Assembly: GCA_016793445.1 (NCBI GenBank)
Contig: JAEUME010000014.1
Location: 1-64,000 of the forward strand
From: Hyphomicrobium sp.
Lineage (GTDB): Bacteria; Pseudomonadota; Alphaproteobacteria; Rhizobiales; Hyphomicrobiaceae
DNA length: 64,000 bases
Direction of reading: 5' to 3'
The notes under the pieces were generated by a model that saw nothing but the letters and a program-made list of their open reading frames with translations, did not search any database and was not told the DNA's origin. Positions within the stretch are counted from its first letter, which is position 1. Every line of letters begins with the position of its first letter. Below are positions 9,426-17,279 of the stretch, piece by piece. The position numbers were made by a program, and so were the translations under genes.

Positions 9426-9649
9426 GTGCCGCTCCCTGCCCTATCCTCAGCCCGCAACACCTCGCACCAATGGAACACGGCCTCACGCTCGTTCGGTGCA
9501 AGGCCGAATAGGATTGGCCGCAGGACCAGCCACCGTGCTGTCTCGGTCGCGCCACGGTCATTGAGAAGTTGCGCCAGTCCCAGAAGGTACTCTTCCATCT
9601 CCTGAGCCGTTGCACGCGGCGGCCATTGCGCCGCTGCCGTGAAAGTCAT
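9422..9649 (-). CDS. Unknown 75-aa protein, first gene of a three-gene operon
   Basis: A short, helical, soluble protein that I do not recognise. Support for it being real comes from the 4-nt ATGA overlap with the 176-aa gene, matching the overlap used at the next junction. It contains two tryptophans, one cysteine and a LLNDRGATETARWL helix. A weak ribosome site is possible upstream. Confidence 0.5.
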   Translation of the reverse strand: MTFTAAAQWPPRATAQEMEEYLLGLAQLLNDRGATETARWLVLRPILFGLAPNEREAVFHWCEVLRAEDRAGSGT

Positions 9650-10128
9650 CGATTGCCGTCCTGTTGTTGGTGTGCGGCCGGGATCTTGCGCGCTTGCCTC
9701 GCAGGGCCGTGCTTGGTGCGCGGCTGCCGTTCAATCCCGGACCTTGTCTCGTCTGACGTTCGGCATCCGATCGAATTACGGCGCGTTCATGGTCGCCGGT
9801 GAGAAGCACGACGAGATCAATCACCGTGTTCCGCCATGTGCCTGCATGTCTAGTTGCATGCAATCCGGCATGTTCGCTTTGCCTGGGCTCAGCACTCCTC
9901 TCTCTTGCACGGGGAGTTCAAGGCGCAATCCCGCGACGGCCTTCAAGGATGGGGTCTAACCGAACCCGATCGCTATGGGTCAACAGGCTGCCCGATCCGT
10001 TCGCCCCCCGGGGCAAAGCCGGGGGCTCCCGTGTGGCCTGTGTGACCCGCTCACGGGCGTCGGTTTTCACGTCCCCATCAGGCCGAGCGTGGTGCTTGGC
10101 CAGAACCCGACGAGATACGGAGCAAACA
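9650..10128. other. Regulatory/intergenic region between divergent operons
   Basis: This region separates the minus-strand unknown operon from the plus-strand ATGA-linked chain and must hold both promoters. I could not define either promoter with confidence. A GC-rich stem can form around 10003-10026 (GCCCCC pairing with GGGGGC), upstream of the 80-aa gene. No convincing additional gene is seen. Confidence 0.4.
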
Positions 10129-10371
10129 ATGAGCAAGAAACAAAGCGAATCCAACCGGCCGACGCACGCCATCTGGCAAGTGCAGGGCGAAGGCGAAAAG
10201 GCGCGTTGGTCGCGTGTCGGTGCGGCCTGGCTGCACGGCGACAAGAAAGGCGCCAACCTCAAATTCGACTCGATACCGCTCAACGGCCGCGTGGTGGTCC
10301 GAGAAATCACCGAGCAGGACAACGCTTCCGGCGAATACAACGCCGCTGCCGGCGAAGGGGGTGCGCAATGA
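10129..10371 (+). CDS. Small conserved-type protein of a mobile element (80 aa)
   Basis: An 80-aa soluble protein rich in Lys, Arg and Gly with a central beta-like part (residues 12-64) containing several tryptophans. It resembles the short uncharacterised proteins common in alphaproteobacterial integrative elements; I cannot name the family. The ATG at 10129 has GGAG about 7 nt upstream. It is the first member of a chain of seven reading frames each joined by an ATGA overlap. Confidence 0.6.
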   Translation: MSKKQSESNRPTHAIWQVQGEGEKARWSRVGAAWLHGDKKGANLKFDSIPLNGRVVVREITEQDNASGEYNAAAGEGGAQ

Positions 10372-10544
10372 GCCCCCTTTATCTCAACGCCAACGCCGAG
10401 GACGCATTTGACCTTTTCATCGGCACCGCCATCGGCCGCGCAGAAGACCTCTACCTCATCGACGGCGAGACAGCCTTCCGCAGATACGGCGGCACCATCG
10501 AGACCTTCGACGCCGAACTTGCCTACAAGGGAGGTCAGCCATGA
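10368..10544 (+). CDS. Small unknown protein (58 aa)
   Basis: A 58-aa acidic protein starting MSPLYLNANAEDAF. Start and stop are fixed by ATGA overlaps at both ends (10368-10371 and 10541-10544), which is the main evidence that it is translated. No family is recognised. Its sequence suggests a short helix-strand unit. Confidence 0.5.
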   Translation: MSPLYLNANAEDAFDLFIGTAIGRAEDLYLIDGETAFRRYGGTIETFDAELAYKGGQP

Positions 10545-10585
10545 CCTCCCCCATTCTTCCCATGAGCATGGAGGTCCGGCTATGA
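10541..10585 (+). CDS. Possible 14-residue coupling mini-ORF
   Basis: ATG at 10541 overlaps the TGA of the 58-aa gene, and the frame ends with TGA at 10583-10585, which overlaps the ATG of the 107-aa gene. It encodes only 14 residues (MTSPILPMSMEVRL). The continuous ATGA pattern suggests it may keep ribosomes coupled between the flanking genes rather than make a functional peptide. Confidence 0.35.
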   Translation: MTSPILPMSMEVRL

Positions 10586-10905
10586 GCTTCACCACCTGCA
10601 CAACCTGCGGCAACCGCTACGAATGGAGCTGGGAGGAGGCCTTCGACAAATTCGGTTTCGAGGACGGCGACGGCCTCGTCATGACCGATCACGTGGCAGA
10701 CTTCCTGAGGTCGACCGGCCTCTGCGTCACGGTCCAGCAGTACGGCTTCCATAATCTCGTCATCACGGACATCGAGCGTGACGGCCAGTCTCTGATCCCG
10801 GAGACCGCACAACGCGGCTATGACGATCCCCGCGATTACCTGCCCGAAGATATCGTGCACGACCTCGACAGGGACTTCCCCGAGGGCCGGGAGGTGCGCT
10901 CATGA
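10582..10905 (+). CDS. Small zinc-ribbon-like protein (107 aa)
   Basis: A 107-aa acidic protein beginning MSFTTCTTCGNRY, where the CxxC pair (C6, C9) resembles half of a zinc ribbon; a third cysteine lies in the middle (STGLCVTV). No family name can be given. It sits in the ATGA-linked chain, overlapping the methyltransferase-like gene by 4 nt. Confidence 0.55.
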   Translation: MSFTTCTTCGNRYEWSWEEAFDKFGFEDGDGLVMTDHVADFLRSTGLCVTVQQYGFHNLVITDIERDGQSLIPETAQRGYDDPRDYLPEDIVHDLDRDFPEGREVRS

Positions 10906-11561
10906 GCACCTTCTCGACACCCAGCTCCTGGCGACGTGCTGAACCGACCAGCTTCACGCCACGGCGTCTCCCGAACGAGTTCTACCCCACGCCGCCCGAG
11001 GCTACCCGTGCGTTGCTCTCCGTCGAGAGTTTCGATGGCGATATCTGGGAGCCCGCGTGTGGTGACGGGCGTATCGCAAAGGTCCTGACCGACCACGGCC
11101 ATGCCGTGGTCAGCACGGACCTCAATGAATACGGCTTCGGCGAGGCGGGGGTGGATTTCCTCAGCGAGCGAGAAGCCCGTGCCAAGCACATCGTGACCAA
11201 CCCGCCTTACGGCTACGGTCTCGCCGACCGCTTCATCCGCCGTGCGCTCACGCTGACACAGTGGACCGGCGGCAAGGTCGCGATGCTGCTCAACATGTCC
11301 TCGCTCTGTCACCGGCAACGGACCGACTGGTGGCGCGAGATTCCGCCCGCGCGGCTCTACGCCATCGACGACATCGTCTGCTGGCCAGAGGACCGCTACG
11401 GGCCCCCGCCCCGCTACTTCACCAAGCACCGTTACGTCTGGGCTGTCTGGACGCACGACCACAAAGGCCCGCCAGCCTTCTGGTGGCTTTCCGGCGCGGA
11501 GTTCCGCGCGCCGCGTCCCCAACATTCATTCAACCGTTTGAACCCAAGGAGTTTCGCATGA
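10902..11561 (+). CDS. DNA N6-adenine methyltransferase-like protein
   Basis: A 219-aa protein with a FYPTP segment near residue 27, an SAM-binding motif I (EPACGDGR, around residues 50-57) and the catalytic NPPY motif near residues 99-102. This order is typical of small N6-adenine methyltransferases carried by phages and mobile elements. No restriction endonuclease is next to it, so it is likely an orphan enzyme that modifies the element's own DNA, a common way to evade host restriction (inference). It is embedded in the ATGA-linked chain of short genes, and overlaps the next gene by 4 nt. Confidence 0.75.
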   Translation: MSTFSTPSSWRRAEPTSFTPRRLPNEFYPTPPEATRALLSVESFDGDIWEPACGDGRIAKVLTDHGHAVVSTDLNEYGFGEAGVDFLSEREARAKHIVTNPPYGYGLADRFIRRALTLTQWTGGKVAMLLNMSSLCHRQRTDWWREIPPARLYAIDDIVCWPEDRYGPPPRYFTKHRYVWAVWTHDHKGPPAFWWLSGAEFRAPRPQHSFNRLNPRSFA

Positions 11562-11797
11562 CCAATCCCACTTCGCATGCCATCACGGCCAATATCGGCC
11601 TTATCGAGCAACGTCTGTTCCGCGCCTCAACCCTCGCCAACACCGCCCACGCGGCGGCCAAGCGCGGCGAGCAGAACCTCGCTATCGGCACGCTCCTGCC
11701 CGTTGAGCAGGATCTGGCCGACGCCGAGGCACTGTTGCGCACGGTGTTCGTGCTCCATCGGTCGCGTCCGGACACCACGCAGGCGGGTGTGCAATGA
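11558..11797 (+). CDS. Small helical protein of a mobile element (79 aa)
   Basis: A 79-aa, largely helical protein (Ala-rich, with an EQRLFRASTLANTAHAAA helix). It has an AAGGAG-type ribosome site (11547-11551) about 6 nt before the ATG at 11558, and ATGA overlaps at both ends. Family unknown. Confidence 0.55.
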   Translation: MTNPTSHAITANIGLIEQRLFRASTLANTAHAAAKRGEQNLAIGTLLPVEQDLADAEALLRTVFVLHRSRPDTTQAGVQ

Positions 11798-12105
11798 ACC
11801 CGCAGGTCTGGACCTTCCGCACCATCGACGAGGACACGTTCATCGCGAGGTTTGGCCCGAGGCCGAACCATCTCGACCTCAACGCCAGCTTTGATTTCGG
11901 AAACGGTGGGTGCCTGTTCTCGGCGAGAGGACCTGAGTGGACCCATGTCCTCTCGCAAGACCGGCAACGGGTCTGGACCGTCCTTGATGGCGACGAGGGC
12001 AGCCTCGTGATCGAGAGCGGTTTGCACTACGTCAACCGGCTTGGCTTCATCGTGACGACAGAGGCAGTCGAGGACCGCGTGACCTACACCGTGCCATTGG
12101 AATAA
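11794..12105 (+). CDS. Small beta-rich unknown protein (103 aa)
   Basis: A 103-aa protein with alternating beta-like segments and no membrane or signal features. It is the last gene of the ATGA-linked chain and ends at 12105, facing the minus-strand transfer genes across a GC-rich hairpin. It starts MNPQVWTFRTIDEDTF. No family recognised. Confidence 0.55.
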   Translation: MNPQVWTFRTIDEDTFIARFGPRPNHLDLNASFDFGNGGCLFSARGPEWTHVLSQDRQRVWTVLDGDEGSLVIESGLHYVNRLGFIVTTEAVEDRVTYTVPLE

Positions 12106-12178
12106 TGGCACCAACGCAAGATGCAGCGGAGGCCTGACGGCGCGCCCCCAAAGAGCGCCGTAGCCGGCAGGCCGGAGC

Positions 12179-12206
12179 GAGGACGCCGCGACCAAGCGGC
12201 GTCCTC
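12179..12206. terminator. GC-rich hairpin between convergent genes, possible bidirectional terminator
   Basis: A perfect 11-bp stem (GAGGACGCCGC at 12179-12189 pairing with 12196-12206) with a 6-nt loop lies between the convergent genes ending at 12105 and 12212. No clear T-run follows on either strand, so termination is likely but not certain. Confidence 0.5.
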
Positions 12207-12211
12207 CGCAT

Positions 12212-12760
12212 TCAATCGATTACCCGCCGCAGTTGGACGGGTGCGGGAGACTGGATTGAAGGCATCGCCTTTGGCGCCGGTGCCTTTCTCTGCCCCAGGT
12301 GGTCTCTCGCAGATGCCAAGGCCTGATTGAGCGCCACAGTCAGCCGATGCGCGTAGTCGCGGGTGCACTGCCGCTCGAACACCTCGGTGCTGCCGTTCGT
12401 GAAGAAGAACACGACCTCGTAGAAATCGCGATCGTCGGGCACTTCCTTGAGCCCTTGCGGGTAGTCCCCGAACCATGGCTTGGGGAGCCTCGTATCGACC
12501 ACGAGCTCGTATTTCTTCGGCCTGCCGCCGGTCCACGAGCCCCACGGGGCGTACTCGATGCTCTGGATGAACGGCACCCCATAGTCGATGACGACAGAGT
12601 TCGGCCTGCCCTGCATCGGCCGTGGCTGGTCGAAAAGGAATGCGAACGAGTAGTCGTTCCGATAGTCGGCATAACGGAATCCCACGCCGTAGGTCTGCTG
12701 CGTCACGTAGTTGAACAACGGGATGTGCTCGACCTCGGCGAGGTATTTGAGGCGGCTCAT
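12212..12760 (-). CDS. Unknown 182-aa protein coupled to the traG-like gene
   Basis: A soluble 182-aa protein, rich in aromatic residues in its first two thirds (FNYVTQQTYGVGFRYADYR) and ending in a basic, proline-rich tail. The ATG at 12760 overlaps the stop of the coupling-protein gene (ATGA, 12757-12760), which fixes the start; the open frame upstream is only a shadow of that gene. I do not recognise the family. The tight coupling suggests a role in transfer or in the element's maintenance. Confidence 0.6.
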   Translation of the reverse strand: MSRLKYLAEVEHIPLFNYVTQQTYGVGFRYADYRNDYSFAFLFDQPRPMQGRPNSVVIDYGVPFIQSIEYAPWGSWTGGRPKKYELVVDTRLPKPWFGDYPQGLKEVPDDRDFYEVVFFFTNGSTEVFERQCTRDYAHRLTVALNQALASARDHLGQRKAPAPKAMPSIQSPAPVQLRRVID

Positions 12761-14229
12761 GTCACTCTCTCCAGTCGCTGCATGTAGATGGGCGGACGTC
12801 CCGGGACGAGCACGAGCTGCCGCCCGGTCTCGCGCGAGAACCATCGCGTGATCTCGTTGGCGTCGAGCAGACGCGCGCTGCGCAGCTGCTCGCGCAGGCC
12901 CATATCGCCATGCTGCATGGCATTGCCTGACACGCGCGACTGCTGCCGCTCCATGACCTGCGTCGCACCGAGCATCTTCGAGAGATGTTCCGTGGTGGTG
13001 TAGTCGGCGTTGCCGAAGGCCTGAATGACGCCAGCATTGCCGAGAAACGTCTCCCAGGATTTCGGGTAATGGGTCTGGAGCTGTGTGAGGTCCTGAAGGA
13101 CACTCCACAGCTTGACCCCGAAGCCGGCCATAAGGCCGGCAGCAGTTTCAATGGAGCGCATGTGCCCGAGCGCCGGAAACTCTTCCAAGACGAACCAGAC
13201 AGGCAGTGAACCGCGCGGAACCGGTGCCCGCTCCATCGCGGCGAGCGCCTGCTGCACGACCAAGCGCAGCCATCTATAATGCGTGCCCATGCGCATGCCG
13301 GGCAGCACGAGATAGAGGCTCAGCTTGCCGCTGCGCAGGTCGCCGAGCCTGAAGTCCGAGCGTTCCGTCACGCGCGCCACGTCATCAAGCGGCGCCGTCT
13401 GCTCCTGTGCCGTCGAGAGGATGCCCTGCAGCTCCCTCCCCCCGCTTTCCTTCTTGCCGAGGAAGGACGCACCGATATTGGCGATGATGCCGTCGAAGGC
13501 AGCGGAATCGACCATGGCCGTAAAGAGCCTGTCGAGTTCGGCCGGGGTCGCATTCAAGAGGCGGCGCACCTCACGCAGGGTCGCTGCCTTGGGATTGGTG
13601 CTCAGCAGATGCAGGACAATGCCGCGAGTGAGGTTCTTGGCGCTATCGGTCCAATGGGGGTCTTTGGGGTTGCCGATGATGAGGGCGTCCGCCAGCTGCG
13701 CGGCGTCCGCTGCAATGTGCTCGCGTTTGCCCTGCCCAAGTTCGGCAAAGGGGTTATGGGCGGCCGTCGGCACGCCCGTCTCCCCGAAGGGGTCGAGCAC
13801 GAAGCACTTCTGTCCCATGCGCCGGCGATGCTCGATGGTCGCGCGCGCGAGCTCGCCCTTAGGGTCGAGCACCACGACCGAGCCAGGGTACTGGCGCAGG
13901 TTCGGGATAAGGACGGTCGAGGACTTACCCGCGCGCGATCCGGCGACGGTTACGACATGACGGTCATCGTCGCGGCCGAGCACGCGACGCTCCCATTTGC
14001 CGAGCATGACCATGCCGGGCTTCCAGTCCCACGAAGTCCCCAACTCCCAGGGATGGCCCCACGTCTCCGCCGGGGGCGTTTCGGGGCGACCCTCACGGCC
14101 GCTCCCACGAGGCGGGAATTCAGTTGAGAGCATGGCTGCGCACTCCGGTGGCGAGGAGCAGCGGGGACGAGCAAGTGCTCGTCCAACCGCGCCAAACAAA
14201 TCATCGGCCGTCACCGGCCGCGCCATCAT
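12757..14229 (-). CDS. traG: VirD4/TraG-family type IV coupling ATPase
   Basis: A 490-aa conjugative coupling protein that links the relaxosome to a type IV secretion channel. Walker A is GSRAGKSS (residues 97-104), followed by VLDPKGELA; the Walker B-like VLEEFPALG and a downstream QD segment (LQDLTQLQ) are typical of the family. Most VirD4/TraG proteins carry two N-terminal membrane helices; none is visible here, and the protein begins with a ~95-residue soluble, proline-rich segment. It is therefore a short, possibly soluble variant. It is transcribed away from the oriT-like region and mobC/relaxase genes. Confidence 0.88.
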   Translation of the reverse strand: MMARPVTADDLFGAVGRALARPRCSSPPECAAMLSTEFPPRGSGREGRPETPPAETWGHPWELGTSWDWKPGMVMLGKWERRVLGRDDDRHVVTVAGSRAGKSSTVLIPNLRQYPGSVVVLDPKGELARATIEHRRRMGQKCFVLDPFGETGVPTAAHNPFAELGQGKREHIAADAAQLADALIIGNPKDPHWTDSAKNLTRGIVLHLLSTNPKAATLREVRRLLNATPAELDRLFTAMVDSAAFDGIIANIGASFLGKKESGGRELQGILSTAQEQTAPLDDVARVTERSDFRLGDLRSGKLSLYLVLPGMRMGTHYRWLRLVVQQALAAMERAPVPRGSLPVWFVLEEFPALGHMRSIETAAGLMAGFGVKLWSVLQDLTQLQTHYPKSWETFLGNAGVIQAFGNADYTTTEHLSKMLGATQVMERQQSRVSGNAMQHGDMGLREQLRSARLLDANEITRWFSRETGRQLVLVPGRPPIYMQRLERVT

Positions 14230-14560
14230 CGCTAATTAAAAAATTTCGCCCAGTAAACGCTCCGGCATATTCGGCTATATCGCCTCTAATTCAGAAATGT
14301 TCCGCGATATTCCCATAATTAAAGCGCTTGCGAGCACGAATAAAAATTGGGAATAACTAAAACAATACGCATTGAAATCCAAACTTGTGAAAGCACCATG
14401 AGCAGTGGGGTAGCGAGATGTGGATTTGATATCGATATCGCCGCTTAGGCGGCTGATATCAAATCCCACTCGGCAGGGAGAGCCGCTCCGCTCTTTCCCC
14501 TGCACCCCTTCCGGTCAGGTCGCGTTACCGCGCCCCGAACCCAAACCTTGAGGAGGCGTT
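14230..14560. other. Candidate origin of transfer (oriT) between traG and mobC
   Basis: This AT-rich 331-bp region lies between divergent traG and mobC-relaxase genes, the usual place for an oriT. It holds a large inverted repeat at 14423-14465. A recognisable nic consensus could not be identified, and no gene is seen in the stretch. Confidence 0.5.
14423..14465. repeat. Two-tier inverted repeat in the oriT candidate
   Basis: Outer arms GATTTGATATC (14423-14433) and GATATCAAATC (14455-14465) are perfect complements; an inner stem GCCGC/GCGGC (14440-14444, 14449-14453) closes on a TTAG loop. Such arms near nic sites bind relaxase or accessory proteins. Confidence 0.7.
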
Positions 14561-15022
14561 ATGCCGAGGCCGCGTACGCATGAAGCGGGACCCCGAGCCC
14601 GTCAGATTCTGATCCGGGTGACGGACCAGCATTACGCCGATCTGTCCCTAAAGGCAGATACGGCAGGCATGACGATCTCAGGGCTCTGCGCCCGTCTGGT
14701 CGAGCACGGCAAGGTCGTGGTCACCACGGACAACACGACCCTGCCGCTGCCGCTCATCAATGAGCTCAAGCGCATCGGCAACAACCTGAACCAGCTGGCG
14801 CACGCCGCCAATGCAGGCCTGCCGCCAAGCCAACGCCAGATAGCAGCGGACTTCAGGGATCTGCTCGATACCATCGTCCAGAACGAGCTTCTGTCCAGCC
14901 GTCGAACCCCTCTCACCGAAGCGAGACCCATCGCCAATGATTCCACGCCTGCATCCGCGCGGAGCCAGTTTCAAAGGAGCGTGCACGTACATCCTGCACG
15001 ATCCCGAGAAGCAAACGTCTGA
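14561..15022 (+). CDS. mobC: MobC-like relaxosome accessory protein
   Basis: A 153-aa protein with the MobC pattern: a ribbon-helix-helix-like N-terminal half (about residues 15-50) and the conserved helix LKRIGNNLNQLAHAAN near residues 70-84. MobC binds oriT and helps the relaxase open the DNA strand. A GAGGAGGCG ribosome site lies just upstream. The gene overlaps the relaxase start by 86 bp, an overlap typical of mobC-relaxase pairs. It faces the oriT candidate. Confidence 0.85.
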   Translation: MPRPRTHEAGPRARQILIRVTDQHYADLSLKADTAGMTISGLCARLVEHGKVVVTTDNTTLPLPLINELKRIGNNLNQLAHAANAGLPPSQRQIAADFRDLLDTIVQNELLSSRRTPLTEARPIANDSTPASARSQFQRSVHVHPARSREANV

Positions 15023-16454
15023 ACGCGTCGCCTGGGTGACGACCCGCAATCTTGCCAGCAGCCCTGAATGGGCCTGGCATGAGATGTATGGAACATGGGC
15101 CACTCAGGATCAGCTCAAGAAGGCGTCCGGTCATGACCTACGCGGCCGGAAGAATGCAAAGCCCGTCCTTCATTACACGCTCTCCTGGGCACTGAGCGAA
15201 AAGCCGACGCATCAGCATATGCAGGAGGCCGCGCTCGGCAGCCTCAAGGCTATGGGACTTCACGAGCACGAGGCTCTGATCGCCGCCCATAACGACAAAG
15301 AGCACACGCACCTGCACATCGTGGTCAACACCGTCCACCCGCAGACGGGTCTGACCGCGCCGATGAAGTTCTCAAAGCTGGAGCTATCGAAATGGGCAGA
15401 AGCCTACGAGCTGCAGCACGGACTTCATTGTGAAGAGCGGATCAAGAACAACGAGGAGCGCCGCAAAGCGGCCAAGGAGCGCAAACTTGCCGCCGAGAAA
15501 GTCCTGACCGAGGGAGCTGACAAGGCGAAACCGTTGGAGCCCGCTCCCTTCGTGCCGGTGAAGCACTACCAGGTCCCGCGCAGCCAGTGGCTCGACAAGA
15601 GGGACATTGTCGATCGCATGAAGCGGCTGCGTGCCGAGATGGACCTTCATCACAAGGTGGAACGCAACGCCACCTGGCAGCGCCAGAAAAAAGAGCGTGA
15701 TGCCGTCGATGCCAACACAAAGGCGGCCGTCACAAACACCCGGGAGCATGTGGCTAAGAAATACCGGCCCCACTGGCAGGAACTCTACCGGGTTCAGCGC
15801 AAGGAGATGAAGCACGTGGAGCGGACCGCAACGCACCCGTTCGAGCGCGCTGTCTATGTGTTCTCACAGCGTGAGCGGCTGGGGCACGGAAAGGGTTTAA
15901 CCCTCCGGCAAATGCTGCCTCTTATCGCCAATCAGGGAAAGCTGCTCGATGCCGTTGAACGCATGCACGGACGCGAGCGCAGGCAACTCGCCCAGATGCA
16001 GAAGGTCGAGCAGAAAGGCTATGCTGAGAAGATCTGGGAACACCACGAGCGCCGCTTTGATAGGTTGACCGAACAGCAGGCTGCCGAGCGCGCGACAGAG
16101 CGGGCCCATCATTATCAGCTGACGCGCTCCGTCACGTTCCAGGATGCGAAGGCCTCGCTTTTGAAAGACCTCGCTGCTCAAACGCCTGCGCAAGAGCCAG
16201 AAGTTCGCCGCATCCGTCAGGCGCCAGCGCCCGCGATCGAACAGGACCGTAAACCCGTGCCCCCCGCTCCGGCCATCGTATTGGAGGTTTTCAAGCCCGA
16301 GGTGTCAACGGATCGCAAAACGCCGGATATCAGCGGCGCGTTTGGAGCTGCTGCTTCGCAGACGGGAACTACGTCTCGTGCCGACGAAATCAAGCGCGAG
16401 ATGGAGGCTTGGCGGAAGCATAACGATGGGCGGGATTTTGGGAGAGAGCTGTAA
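14937..16454 (+). CDS. MobA/VirD2-type relaxase (mobilisation nuclease)
   Basis: A 505-aa relaxase. The nuclease domain occupies about residues 1-160: a likely catalytic tyrosine Y18 in GACTYILHD and the metal-binding histidine motif HNDKEHTHLH (H118, H123, H125, H127). It nicks oriT and pilots the strand during transfer. The remaining ~340 residues are highly charged, helical and coiled-coil-like, as in many plasmid and ICE relaxases. The start overlaps mobC. With traG and the oriT candidate it makes the block at least mobilisable; no VirB genes or integrase are in the window. Confidence 0.9.
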   Translation: MIPRLHPRGASFKGACTYILHDPEKQTSERVAWVTTRNLASSPEWAWHEMYGTWATQDQLKKASGHDLRGRKNAKPVLHYTLSWALSEKPTHQHMQEAALGSLKAMGLHEHEALIAAHNDKEHTHLHIVVNTVHPQTGLTAPMKFSKLELSKWAEAYELQHGLHCEERIKNNEERRKAAKERKLAAEKVLTEGADKAKPLEPAPFVPVKHYQVPRSQWLDKRDIVDRMKRLRAEMDLHHKVERNATWQRQKKERDAVDANTKAAVTNTREHVAKKYRPHWQELYRVQRKEMKHVERTATHPFERAVYVFSQRERLGHGKGLTLRQMLPLIANQGKLLDAVERMHGRERRQLAQMQKVEQKGYAEKIWEHHERRFDRLTEQQAAERATERAHHYQLTRSVTFQDAKASLLKDLAAQTPAQEPEVRRIRQAPAPAIEQDRKPVPPAPAIVLEVFKPEVSTDRKTPDISGAFGAAASQTGTTSRADEIKREMEAWRKHNDGRDFGREL

Positions 16455-16581
16455 GAACGATCCACCACGCCCCTGCCGGTTGCTACGCACTTTGAAATTT
16501 GTCGCCCAAGTGTTCGTGCATCCCTCAGCATGACGCATGGGTGGACCGCACCCGAGCAGTTGACAGAGGACGTCACAATAA

Positions 16582-16601
16582 GATAGTAATCAATTACTAT
16601 C
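16582..16601. promoter_or_regulatory. Palindromic operator of the TetR gene
   Basis: A perfect 9-bp inverted repeat, GATAGTAAT and ATTACTATC separated by CA, lies 20 bp before the TetR start codon. The length and position fit an autoregulatory TetR operator. Confidence 0.65.
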
Positions 16602-16621
16602 AACTGGGACCGGCCTCAACG

Positions 16622-17278
16622 ATGCAAACCAAACACCTTCCTGCCGAGGAGCGCCGCCAGCGCACTGTGGAGGCCGTCGTTTCCCTTGCGGGAACGCAGA
16701 ACCCGAGCGAGATCACCACGGCGGCCATCGCCAGTGAAATGAACGTCACTCAGGGCGCGTTGTTCCGGCACTTCCCGACCAAGGATGCCATCTGGCAGAC
16801 CGTGATGGAGTGGGTCGCCGACCGGCTGCTGGATCGGATCGACCGGGCTGCGGAAATGTCAAACTCACCGCTTGCCGCCCTGCACGCGATATTCATGAGC
16901 CACATCGACTTCGTGATCGAGCACCCCGGTGTCCCGCGGATGATGTTCGGAGAGTTGCAACGTGCGGAAGCAACGCCTGCGAAGAAGGTCGCGCAGACAT
17001 TGATGAAACGCTACGCGGAGCGGCTGGCCCACCAACTGGAAGAAGCCAAGTCCAGCGGAGATATTTTGGATGATACCGACACGCAGGCGGCGGCCATTCT
17101 GTTCATAGGAATGATTCAAGGTCTGGTCATGCAGTCGATGTTGGCGGGTAACCTCCGTGCGGCGAAAGCCAATGCACCGGGTGTGATCGGTATCTATTGT
17201 CGCGGTCTGGGTGCCGGCGGTGTGGATCGGACATCGCAAGCCAGCAAAGAACGCCGGCAGGCCAAGAGGAAGGGTTGA
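16622..17278 (+). CDS. TetR/AcrR-family transcriptional regulator
   Basis: A 218-aa TetR protein: the N-terminal helix-turn-helix (about residues 25-60, with the LFRHFPTKDAIWQTV recognition/linker segment) is clear, and the C-terminal part is an all-helical ligand domain. It likely represses its own promoter and the efflux genes that follow. The start at 16622 is chosen because it sits just after the 16582-16601 palindrome and gives normal length. It is followed 1 nt later by the His-rich protein gene, so the whole set to 20843 may be one operon. Confidence 0.85.
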   Translation: MQTKHLPAEERRQRTVEAVVSLAGTQNPSEITTAAIASEMNVTQGALFRHFPTKDAIWQTVMEWVADRLLDRIDRAAEMSNSPLAALHAIFMSHIDFVIEHPGVPRMMFGELQRAEATPAKKVAQTLMKRYAERLAHQLEEAKSSGDILDDTDTQAAAILFIGMIQGLVMQSMLAGNLRAAKANAPGVIGIYCRGLGAGGVDRTSQASKERRQAKRKG

Positions 17279-17279
17279 G

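Noticed and set aside
12761..13108. Upstream extension of the 182-aa gene to 13108
   Set aside because: It is the shadow of the traG-like gene. The ATG at 12760 overlapping the traG stop is the natural start.
14275..14505. 76-aa minus-strand frame in the oriT candidate
   Set aside because: It crosses the inverted repeat, has no ribosome site and no recognisable features.
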